Shown: positions 1-5,141 of the stretch, piece after piece | Numbering within the stretch: the stretch's first letter is position 1 | Layout of the letters: the number at the start of each line of letters is the position of its first letter | DNA from: Pseudomonadota bacterium | GTDB lineage: Bacteria; Pseudomonadota; Gammaproteobacteria; Burkholderiales; Burkholderiaceae_C | DNA: 5,559 bases | Direction of reading: 5' to 3' | NCBI GenBank assembly: GCA_023460715.1 | Contig: JAEWPH010000244.1 | Location: 1-5,559, forward strand | Program-made: the position numbers and the translations under genes | The notes under the pieces: generated by a model | Told to the model about the DNA's origin: nothing | Databases searched by the model: none | What the model saw: the letters and a program-made list of their open reading frames with translations, nothing else

Positions 1-35
1 GTCGTCGGCAGCGTCAGATGTTGTATAAGAGACAG
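1..35 (+). other. Sequencing adapter remnant (Nextera / Tn5 mosaic end), not genomic
   Basis: Bases 2-15 read TCGTCGGCAGCGTC, the Nextera read-1 adapter stem. Bases 16-35 are the 19-base Tn5 mosaic end AGATGTGTATAAGAGACAG with one extra T inserted near base 22. Base 1 would be the last base of an index or of other adapter sequence. Genomic sequence therefore starts at about base 36. The apparent ATG at 18 that opens the selB reading frame lies in the adapter and is not a start codon. The adapter is recalled from established knowledge of the library kit. Confidence 0.96.
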
Positions 36-902
36 CCGCAGCGCTGGCGCCGCACCCCCGAGCGGCTGGCCCTGCTGGCCGCCCAGGCGCTGCCCGTGCG
101 CGCCGACCGCATCGCCGCCCTGCTGGCCCAGGCCCCGCTGGGCCTGGACCTGGCCGCCACCGCCCGCGCCGAGGGCCTGGCCCGGCCGGACGACCTGCCC
201 CTGCCGCCCGGCGCCGTGCCCATCGTCGGTGCCGGTGCCGGTGCCGGCCTCGTCGCCATCGCCCCGGCCGCGCTGGCCGCCCTGCAGGCGCAGGCCGTGG
301 AGAAGCTGCGCGCCTTCCACGCCAGCACGCCGGAAGAGATCGGCCCCGACACCCGCCGCCTCAAGCGCCTGGCCGCCCCGCGCGCCAGCGACGCGCTGTG
401 GCAGCACGCCATCGACAGCCTGGTGGCGCAGGGCGCCATCGCGCGCAGCCACCACTGGCTGCATTTGCCGGACCACGCGGCCCGCATGAACGCGGCGGAA
501 GAGCAGCTCGCGCAGCGCCTGATGCCCGCCCTGGCCGAAGGCGCGTTCGACCCGCCCTGGGTGCGCACCCTCGCCAAGGATCTGAACGTGGCTGAGGCCG
601 TGGTGCGCCAGACCCTGGCCAGCATGGCGCGCCGGGGCATGGTCTTCCAGGTGGTCAAAGACCTGTACTATCCCGTCACCACGGTCGAGCAGCTGGCCGC
701 CATCGCCCGCCGATGCATCGCGCAGGAGGGCAGCGGCACCGAACAGGGCCTGCAGGCCGCCAGCTTCCGCGACGCCACCGGCCTGGGCCGCAAACGCGCC
801 ATCCAGCTGCTGGAGTTCTTCGACCGCGTGGGCTTCACCCGCCGCGTGAAGGACGCGCACCTGCTGCGCCCCGGCACGCCGCTGTTCGGCGACCGCGCCT
901 GA
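36..902 (+). CDS. selB: Selenocysteine-specific translation elongation factor SelB, C-terminal part (5' end missing)
   Basis: SelB is an EF-Tu-like GTPase that brings Sec-tRNA(Sec) to the ribosome at UGA codons and binds the SECIS hairpin of selenoprotein mRNAs through C-terminal winged-helix domains. About 288 residues are present, the last half or less of a protein that has 614 residues in E. coli; the GTPase and EF-Tu-like domains lie before the window. The clearest family signature is near the end. The stretch FRDATGLGRKRAIQLLEFFD (fragment residues from 244), followed by RVGFTRR and HLLR, closely matches the RNA-binding fourth winged helix of E. coli SelB. An earlier PPWVRTLAKDLNV segment and VVKDLYYP fit the third winged helix. 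The frame is open from base 36; the codons before it are adapter. The stop is TGA at 900-902. selC follows 78 bases downstream on the same strand, so co-transcription is plausible. Confidence 0.96.
   Translation, partial: PQRWRRTPERLALLAAQALPVRADRIAALLAQAPLGLDLAATARAEGLARPDDLPLPPGAVPIVGAGAGAGLVAIAPAALAALQAQAVEKLRAFHASTPEEIGPDTRRLKRLAAPRASDALWQHAIDSLVAQGAIARSHHWLHLPDHAARMNAAEEQLAQRLMPALAEGAFDPPWVRTLAKDLNVAEAVVRQTLASMARRGMVFQVVKDLYYPVTTVEQLAAIARRCIAQEGSGTEQGLQAASFRDATGLGRKRAIQLLEFFDRVGFTRRVKDAHLLRPGTPLFGDRA
228..245 (+). repeat. Hexanucleotide tandem repeat inside selB (GGTGCC x3)
   Basis: Three perfect copies of GGTGCC encode Gly-Ala three times, within a VGAGAGAGL stretch of SelB. The unit is a multiple of three, so gain or loss of a copy would keep the frame. 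It lies in a linker-like Ala/Gly-rich part of the winged-helix region, where length variation would probably be tolerated. Confidence 0.7.
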
Positions 903-952
903 TGCGGTGCGAGGTGGGCTGAGCGTTGGCTGGATTGATTAGATGAAGAGAT

Positions 953-977
953 GCTTTCGGCTGCAACGGCCGGAAGC
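953..977 (+). other. Stable hairpin directly upstream of selC
   Basis: Bases 953-962 pair with 968-977 over ten consecutive positions (eight Watson-Crick and two G-T pairs) around the five-base loop GCAAC. The hairpin ends three bases before the first base of tRNA-Sec. No T-run follows, so it is not a normal intrinsic terminator for selB. It could mark 3' processing of the selB message or 5' leader processing of the tRNA, or it could be a regulatory structure. It does not show the bulged U and loop GU I associate with E. coli SECIS elements. The pairing was worked out by hand; the function is unknown. Confidence 0.45.
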
Positions 978-980
978 CAT

Positions 981-1072
981 GGAAGGGAAGCGCTCCCGGT
1001 GGGGCGCCCGGGCTTCAAACCCGGTGGACTGCGCCACGCGTGGTCGGTGGGTTCGACTCCCTCTCCCTTCCG
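981..1072 (+). tRNA. selC: tRNA-Sec (anticodon UCA)
   Basis: This is the selenocysteine tRNA, charged with Ser and converted to Sec by SelA using selenophosphate. The structure can be drawn by hand. There is an eight-base-pair acceptor stem (981-988 with 1064-1071) and a long six-base-pair D stem (991-996 with 1001-1006) with a four-base loop. The anticodon stem is 1008-1012 with 1020-1024, and its loop CTTCAAA has the TCA anticodon at 1015-1017. A large extra arm (1027-1034 with 1038-1045) follows, then T loop TTCGACT at 1052-1058. The 8-bp acceptor, 6-bp D stem and long extra arm are diagnostic of bacterial tRNA-Sec. The T stem (1047-1051 with 1059-1063) has one apparent T-T mismatch. G1072 is the discriminator; the genome continues CCG, so the final A of CCA is not encoded. 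It lies 78 bases after selB. Confidence 0.96.
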
Positions 1073-1077
1073 CCGTC

Positions 1078-1099
1078 GGTCCACATGCAGGACTTTTTT
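1078..1099 (+). terminator. Possible weak intrinsic terminator after selC
   Basis: GTCC at 1079-1082 can pair with GGAC at 1090-1093 (a G-T pair can be added outside) around a seven-base loop, followed directly by six Ts at 1094-1099. The placement six bases after the tRNA end is right for a terminator, but the stem is only four to five pairs, so it may be inefficient. The T-run stands out in such GC-rich surroundings. Confidence 0.4.
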
Positions 1100-1139
1100 G
1101 GTTGCGCCAAGTAGCACTGGCTTGGTGGGTCCGTATAGA

Positions 1140-1740
1140 CACCGCATGCTGCCGCGATTTAGCCCGATTCTGTAACTATCATTGGTTCCTAAATCTAGTA
1201 ACTTCAGAAAACCAGATGACTCTCACCGATGTCCTGATGATCCTAGCGACCTTGCTGAGTCCGGTCATTGCCGTCCAAGTCACAAGATCCCTCGATGATC
1301 GGAATGAAGAGCGTGGTCGAAAGATTAGGATTTTTAAAACTCTAATGGCGACTAGGGCATACAGCATTTCGCCAGCACATGTCGAAGCGCTGAATTCAAT
1401 TGACCTTGAGTTCTCTCCCAAACGACGATTAGAGAAGAACGTGTTAGATGTTTGGCAGCAGTACTTGGACCATCTGGGACAAACATCAATGGACTCGAAC
1501 GCCTGGGGCATTCGAAGAACAGATCTTCTTGTGGATCTGCTTTACGCAATGGGTAAGTGCGTCGGCTACGACTTCAACAAGGTACAAATTAAAAACGGTA
1601 CCTACTCGCCTACAGCGCATAGCCGTATCGAAGACGAGCAGACCCGGATCCGTGCGATGACGCTGGAAGTGCTTGAAGGAAAACGTGATTTCCCAATGCG
1701 GGTCACCAATATTCCTCCACAGAGCAACCCTGAAAGCTAG
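1140..1740. other. AT-rich islet between selC and selD, probably acquired by transfer
   Basis: Base composition drops sharply here. Two hand-counted 60-base rows (1201-1260 and 1321-1380) are 48% and 40% GC, against 83% and 63% in rows from selB (121-180) and the transglutaminase-like gene (3601-3660). The segment begins soon after selC and ends at the stop of the single gene it carries. tRNA genes are common integration targets, but I find no integrase, no insertion-sequence ends and no convincing repeat of the selC 3' end on the far side. Boundaries are approximate; the mechanism of arrival is inference. Confidence 0.6.
1216..1740 (+). CDS. Small membrane-anchored protein of unknown function (DUF6680-like)
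   Basis: The product has 174 residues. Residues about 4-21 (TDVLMILATLLSPVIAVQ) form one hydrophobic segment, followed at once by a charged stretch (RSLDDRNEERGRKIRIFK), suggesting an N-terminal anchor with the rest in the cytoplasm. The pattern IFKTLMATRA, then SPAHVEALNSIDLEF, then WQQYLDHL and a C-terminal GKRDFPM resembles DUF6680 proteins as I remember them; this was not checked by search. The frame is open upstream to 943, but that stretch reads through tRNA-Sec, so ATG 1216 is the sensible start; its ribosome site is poor. Codon use (ATT, TTA, AAA, CTA) is unlike the neighbours, fitting recent transfer. The gene converges on selD with a 20-base gap. No convincing promoter was found in 1100-1215. 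The function is unknown, and nothing visible ties it to selenium metabolism. Confidence 0.8.
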   Translation: MTLTDVLMILATLLSPVIAVQVTRSLDDRNEERGRKIRIFKTLMATRAYSISPAHVEALNSIDLEFSPKRRLEKNVLDVWQQYLDHLGQTSMDSNAWGIRRTDLLVDLLYAMGKCVGYDFNKVQIKNGTYSPTAHSRIEDEQTRIRAMTLEVLEGKRDFPMRVTNIPPQSNPES

Positions 1741-1760
1741 TCTCTCTGCCCAAGGGCCGC

Positions 1761-2867
1761 CTATGGCGTCCGCTGATTCAAGCTTTGGTCCTCGACTCTC
1801 ACTTGCGCCACCCCTGGCTCAACCTGCCCTACCACTACAGCCGACCCAAACCCTTCCCGCTCAAACACCGCGAGCACCTCACCTACAGCCTCCGGCGCAC
1901 ACGCCACCAGCAGCCCCCCCGATGTCTGCGGATCGGTGATCAAACTTTGCGTCACCGCCGGAAGCCCCTCCGCCAGCACCACATCCGCGCCATAGCCCGC
2001 CCAGTTGCGCCCGCTGGCGCCGGTGATGAAGCCCGCCTCCGCCAGCTCCAAGACACCCGGCAGCAGCGGCACCCGGCTCCAGTCGATGTGCACCATCACG
2101 CCCGCGCCGCGGGCCATTTCCAGGCCGTGGCCGGCCAGGCCGAAGCCCGTCACGTCGGTGATGGCGTGCACGCCGGGCAGTGCAGCCAGCAGCGGGCCAG
2201 GGGTGTTCAGGCGCGTCGTGCTGGCGATCATGGCGCGGTAGTGGGCGTCGCTCAGCTGCTCTTTCTTGAGTGCGGCGCTGTACACCCCCACCCCCAGCGG
2301 TTTGCCCAGCACCAGCACATCGCCGGGCTGCGCGCCGGCGTTGCGGCGCACACGGTCGGGGTGCACCAGGCCCATGGCGACCAGGCCGTAGATGGGTTCC
2401 ACCGAGTCGATGGTGTGGCCGCCCGCGATGGGAATGCCCGCCGCGCGGCACACGTCCTGGCCGCCGCGCACGATGGCGCCGATCACGTCCAGCGGTAGCT
2501 GGTTCACCGGCATGGCGACCAGGGCCAGCGCCATGATGGGTTGGCCGCCCATGGCGTACACATCGCTGAGCGCGTTGGTGGCGGCGATGCGGCCGAACTC
2601 GTACGGGTCGTCCACGATGGGCATGAAGAAGTCGGTGGTGGCCACCAGCGCCTGCGTGTCGTTCAGGCGGTAGACGGCGGCGTCGTCGGCGGTTTCGATG
2701 CCGACCATCAGCTCGGGCGGCACGAAGCTCGCGGCGCCGCTGGACTTCAGGATCTGCGACAGCACGCCCGGCGCGATCTTGCAGCCGCAACCGCCGCCGT
2801 GCGACAGCGAGGTGAGGCGGGGGCCACCCGTCGGGGAGGAGGCTTGCGTCGGTGCGACAGCGTTCAT
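1761..2867 (-). CDS. selD: Selenide, water dikinase (selenophosphate synthetase), Cys form
   Basis: SelD uses ATP to convert selenide to selenophosphate, the selenium donor for making Sec-tRNA and for selenouridine in tRNA. The product has 368 residues, against 347 in E. coli. The glycine-rich N-terminal motif SHGGGCGCKIAP places the catalytic Cys at residue 27 and the essential Lys at residue 30, equivalent to Cys17 and Lys20 of E. coli SelD. The enzyme is thus the Cys form, and its own translation does not need UGA recoding. Further family motifs are ETADDAAVY (metal-binding Asp at about 62), TTDFFMPIVDDPYEFGRIAA, NALSDVYAMGG, AGGHTID, ITDVTGFGLAGHGLEM and DPQTSGGLL. Start ATG is at 2865-2867 with no strong ribosome site. 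The last ten or so residues (EDQSLNQRTP) go beyond what I expect of the family and abut the AT-rich islet. It is convergent with the islet gene and divergent from the transglutaminase-like gene. Confidence 0.97.
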   Translation of the reverse strand: MNAVAPTQASSPTGGPRLTSLSHGGGCGCKIAPGVLSQILKSSGAASFVPPELMVGIETADDAAVYRLNDTQALVATTDFFMPIVDDPYEFGRIAATNALSDVYAMGGQPIMALALVAMPVNQLPLDVIGAIVRGGQDVCRAAGIPIAGGHTIDSVEPIYGLVAMGLVHPDRVRRNAGAQPGDVLVLGKPLGVGVYSAALKKEQLSDAHYRAMIASTTRLNTPGPLLAALPGVHAITDVTGFGLAGHGLEMARGAGVMVHIDWSRVPLLPGVLELAEAGFITGASGRNWAGYGADVVLAEGLPAVTQSLITDPQTSGGLLVACAPEAVGEVLAVFEREGFGSAVVVGQVEPGVAQVRVEDQSLNQRTP

Positions 2868-2955
2868 GGCAAAGAGGCTCGGGGCAATCGGGGGCCGTCA
2901 GTGTGCAACACCCGCGGCAGGGCTGCGCGCCATCCCCGCACCTGCGGTCGAGTTT

Positions 2956-2968
2956 TGTGCGCTGCACA
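2956..2968. promoter_or_regulatory. Palindrome in the selD / transglutaminase divergent region, possible operator
   Basis: TGTGC-GCT-GCACA is a perfect 5+3+5 inverted repeat in the 219-base region between the divergent start codons (2868-3086). A related half-site TGTGC also occurs at 2902-2906. Divergent intergenic regions often hold shared operators, but I recognise no specific regulator, and no clear -35/-10 pair stands out on either strand. Confidence 0.25.
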
Positions 2969-3073
2969 CCGGTTTGGGCCGCAAAAGTGGGATCATGCTT
3001 CGCCTGCTGCTCCCACCGCGCACCACGTGCAGCGCAGAGACACCAGGCCCCCAGAACGATGACGACCACCAAC

Positions 3074-3079
3074 AAGGAG
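3074..3079 (+). promoter_or_regulatory. Ribosome binding site of the transglutaminase-like gene
   Basis: AAGGAG lies seven bases before ATG 3087. It is the best Shine-Dalgarno match in the window and fixes this start, which also places the twin-arginine signal at the very N-terminus. Confidence 0.85.
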
Positions 3080-3086
3080 TGCCCCC

Positions 3087-4211
3087 ATGCAACGCCGCCA
3101 CTTCCTCCAGTTCTCTGCCGCCACGCCGTTCGCCGGCGCCCTGGCACTGCCCGGCCTGGCCAGCGCCGCCGCGGCTACGGCCGGCCCATCGGCCAGCGCC
3201 TGGCGCACGTATGACGTGACCACGCAGATCGACCTGGCCGAGCGCACCGCGCAGGGCCGCGTGTGGGTGCCGCTGCCCGCGCGCCAGCTGGGCGCGGGCC
3301 ACAGCGTGCACCAGCGCGTGCTGGAGACGCGCTTCGAGGCCCCCGGCGCCCAGCGCGCCGAGATCGTCACCGGCACGGGCGGCGCCCAGATGCTGGCCGT
3401 GCAGTGGGCCGACCCTAGCGCACCGCAGCAGGTCAAGCTGGTGAACCGTGTCGCCCTGCGCGACCGCGCCGCCGACCTGGGCGCCACCACGCCCGTGCGC
3501 GCCGCCAGCGCCGCAGAACTGCGCCCCTGGCTGCAGCCCAGCACGCTCAAGCCCACCGACGGCGTGGTGGGCGAGACGGCCCGCAAGATCGTGGCCGACG
3601 CCGGCGCGCAGACCGACATCGAGAAGGCCAAGGCCATCTACGACTGGATCGTGGCCAACTGCCAGCGCGTGGGCAGCGTGCGCGGCTGCGGCACGGGCGA
3701 TGCGGCCTATGTGCTGACCAGCGGCAACCTGGGCGGCAAGTGCGCCGACCTGAACGGCCTGTTCGTGGCCCTGGCGCGCGCCAGCGGCGTGCCGGCGCGC
3801 GATGTGTACGGCGTGCGCGTGGACGATTCGGCCCACGGCTACAAGAGCCTGGGCAAGAGCGGCGACATCAGCCGCGCCCAGCACTGCCGCGCCGAGTTCT
3901 ACGCGCAAGGCTACGGCTGGGTGCCGGTGGACCCGGCGGACGTGCGCAAGGTGATGCTGGAAGAAGCGCCCGGCGGCCTGCCCAAGACGGACGCCCGCGT
4001 GCGCGCCGCCAACGCCATGCTCTTCGGCGCCTGGGAGATGAACTGGATGGGCTACAACAGCGCCGAAGACGTGCGCCTGCCCGGCGCGCAGCAGCAGGCG
4101 GCGGCCCCGCTCGCCTTCCTGATGTATCCCCACGGCGAGACCGCCCAGGGCCGGCTGGACAGCCTGGACCCGGCCACCTTCCGCTACACCATCCAATCCA
4201 CCCGGGTGTGA
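3087..4211 (+). CDS. Exported transglutaminase-like domain protein (Tat signal)
   Basis: The product has 374 residues. It opens with MQRRHFLQF, a twin-arginine motif, then a hydrophobic stretch and an Ala-rich cleavage region near residue 27 (GLASA), so it should be exported folded to the periplasm by Tat. A middle region (about residues 30-155) shows no motif I recognise. The transglutaminase-like core spans about residues 159-290. It has the nucleophile Cys219 in GGKCADLNGLFVALARASG, His266 in AQHCRAEFY and Asp282 in WVPVDPAD, the spacing expected of the Cys-His-Asp triad. Bacterial proteins of this superfamily are mostly thiol hydrolases or proteases, and some cross-link amines; the substrate cannot be told from sequence. 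Extra Cys residues lie close to the active site (in NCQRVGSVRGCG, and at 267 right after the His). The start is supported by a strong ribosome site. A TlpA-like gene follows on the same strand. Confidence 0.92.
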   Translation: MQRRHFLQFSAATPFAGALALPGLASAAAATAGPSASAWRTYDVTTQIDLAERTAQGRVWVPLPARQLGAGHSVHQRVLETRFEAPGAQRAEIVTGTGGAQMLAVQWADPSAPQQVKLVNRVALRDRAADLGATTPVRAASAAELRPWLQPSTLKPTDGVVGETARKIVADAGAQTDIEKAKAIYDWIVANCQRVGSVRGCGTGDAAYVLTSGNLGGKCADLNGLFVALARASGVPARDVYGVRVDDSAHGYKSLGKSGDISRAQHCRAEFYAQGYGWVPVDPADVRKVMLEEAPGGLPKTDARVRAANAMLFGAWEMNWMGYNSAEDVRLPGAQQQAAAPLAFLMYPHGETAQGRLDSLDPATFRYTIQSTRV

Positions 4212-4214
4212 TCC

Positions 4215-4330
4215 TCCCCCTGAGGCGCTGCGCGCCTTCCCCCTCTCTCTTCGCGCTACGCGCTGCGGGAGGGGGACGCAGCCACCGCGGCGGGGCGGCC
4301 CTTGCGGGGCTGCCCGCGCCTGGGCCGCAC
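4215..4330. repeat. Palindromic intergenic repeat of Comamonadaceae type
   Basis: Just after the transglutaminase-like stop there are two hairpins. Bases 4223-4228 pair with 4232-4237 (loop TGC), and 4238-4247 pair with 4267-4276 enclosing a smaller CGCG/CGCG stem (4252-4255 with 4259-4262). A further GC-rich palindromic stretch (about 4284-4330) follows. The pattern CCCCCTGAGGCGC...CTTCCCCCTCTC...GAGGGGGACGC... is one I recognise as a dispersed intergenic repeat in Acidovorax-like genomes; copy number was not checked. It may act as a transcription barrier or mRNA 3' stabiliser. Confidence 0.7.
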
Positions 4331-4374
4331 CCGCTTCAAACGATGCGCACAGTGCTTTGCGCCCTAGAAGTCCG

Positions 4375-4959
4375 GTGAAACCATTGCATCGTAGGACCGA
4401 CCTGCAGCGCCGCAACGCCCTCGCGCTGGCGCTGGGCGCTGCCTTGAGCGGCATGGCCGGCGCGCGCCAAGCGGGGGCGGTCACGGCGGCAGGGCCAGGC
4501 CCGGATGCGGGCGACACCGCACTGCAGCCCTGGCAGCCTGCGCAGGCGCCCGCGCTGCAGGCCACCGATCTGGCCACGGGCCAGCGCCGCACCCTGGCCG
4601 ACTTTGCCGGGCGGCCGCTGCTGGTGAACTTCTGGGCCACGTGGTGCGGTCCCTGCCGCGTGGAGATGCCGGGCCTGAACGCGCTGGCCGAGCGGCTGGG
4701 GCCTGAGGGCCTGCAGTTCGTGGCGCTCAACCATGGCGAGATGCCGGAGCGCGTGCAGCGCTTTCTGGCCGAGGTGCCCGTGCGCGGCACCGTCCTGCTG
4801 GACCGCAGCCAACTGCTGCTCAAGGCCTGGAGCGGCGGCCTGTCGCTGCCGGCCACCTTCGTCTTCGACGCGCAGGGCCGGCCACGGCGGTGGGCGCAGG
4901 GCGAACGGGACTGGAGCCATCCGGACCTGGTGCAGGCGGTGCGCTCGGCGCTGTCTTGA
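4375..4959 (+). CDS. TlpA-like periplasmic thiol-disulfide oxidoreductase (thioredoxin fold)
   Basis: The product has about 194 residues. An N-terminal basic region with Arg pairs (LHRRTDLQRRN) and a hydrophobic stretch (ALALALGAALSGMAG) suggest export, by Sec or possibly Tat. The thioredoxin domain has VNFWATWCGPCRVEMPGLN, with redox Cys at about 91 and 94, and the cis-Pro loop LPATFVFD (Pro about 159), both typical of the TlpA/ResA group of reductants for periplasmic proteins or cytochrome c precursors. The start is uncertain because no ATG is in frame. GTG 4375, with AGAAG at 4366-4370, is chosen; TTG 4357 and TTG 4384 are alternatives. It lies downstream of the transglutaminase-like gene but is separated by a 164-base stretch holding a repeat, so a shared transcript is only possible. 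A second repeat directly follows the stop. Confidence 0.93.
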   Translation: MKPLHRRTDLQRRNALALALGAALSGMAGARQAGAVTAAGPGPDAGDTALQPWQPAQAPALQATDLATGQRRTLADFAGRPLLVNFWATWCGPCRVEMPGLNALAERLGPEGLQFVALNHGEMPERVQRFLAEVPVRGTVLLDRSQLLLKAWSGGLSLPATFVFDAQGRPRRWAQGERDWSHPDLVQAVRSALS

Positions 4960-5025
4960 TTTCAAGCCAAATCGGCCTCTAGCGCTTATGCAGCAAGCGC
5001 ATTCAGCTATTATTTAGATAGCAAA
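4960..5025. repeat. Comamonadaceae-type AT-rich palindromic intergenic repeat, likely bidirectional terminator
   Basis: The stretch TCAAGCCAAATCGGCCTCTA, then AGCGCTTATGCAGCAAGCGC, then AGCTATTATTTAGATAGC matches a dispersed intergenic repeat I recognise from Acidovorax, Comamonas and Polaromonas genomes. Two hairpins are visible: 4982-4987 with 4995-5000, and 5006-5010 with 5018-5022. It sits between convergent genes, right after the TlpA-like stop, where a two-way terminator would be expected. It is AT-rich relative to its surroundings. Family membership is from memory. Confidence 0.75.
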
Positions 5026-5141
5026 TTAATGAGTAACGGGGCTGCAGGGCGCCCCTTCCCACAGGCGTTCTGCATCCAGGCATCAGCGTTGCGAAGGCCG
5101 CCTCATCTCCGCCGCTCTTCACGCCCCCGATCACCGGCCCC

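Noticed and set aside
14..658. A 214-codon minus-strand frame opposite selB
   Set aside because: It is an antisense shadow of selB and partly encoded by adapter sequence.
953..977. SECIS element for a selenoprotein
   Set aside because: No in-frame UGA lies a few bases upstream within a coding region, and the loop lacks the features of a bacterial SECIS; kept only as an unexplained hairpin.
1741..1775. Possible repeat of the selC 3' end as an attachment site downstream of the islet gene
   Set aside because: CTCTGCCCAAGGGCCGCC only loosely resembles CTCTCCCTTCCGCC at the end of selC; there is no uninterrupted match long enough to support an att site.
1879..3147. A 422-codon open frame on the minus strand overlapping selD
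   Set aside because: It is in another frame of selD on the same strand, Arg-rich and without motifs; SelD itself is unmistakable in its own frame.
2898..4856. A 652-codon open frame on the minus strand
   Set aside because: It lies antisense to the transglutaminase-like and TlpA-like genes, has low-complexity Arg/Ala/Gly/His-rich translation and no family motif. It is a typical shadow in very GC-rich DNA.
5038..5055. GGGGC / GCCCC stem as an extra terminator
   Set aside because: It has only five pairs with an eight-base loop and no T-run on either strand; such stems are frequent by chance at this GC content.
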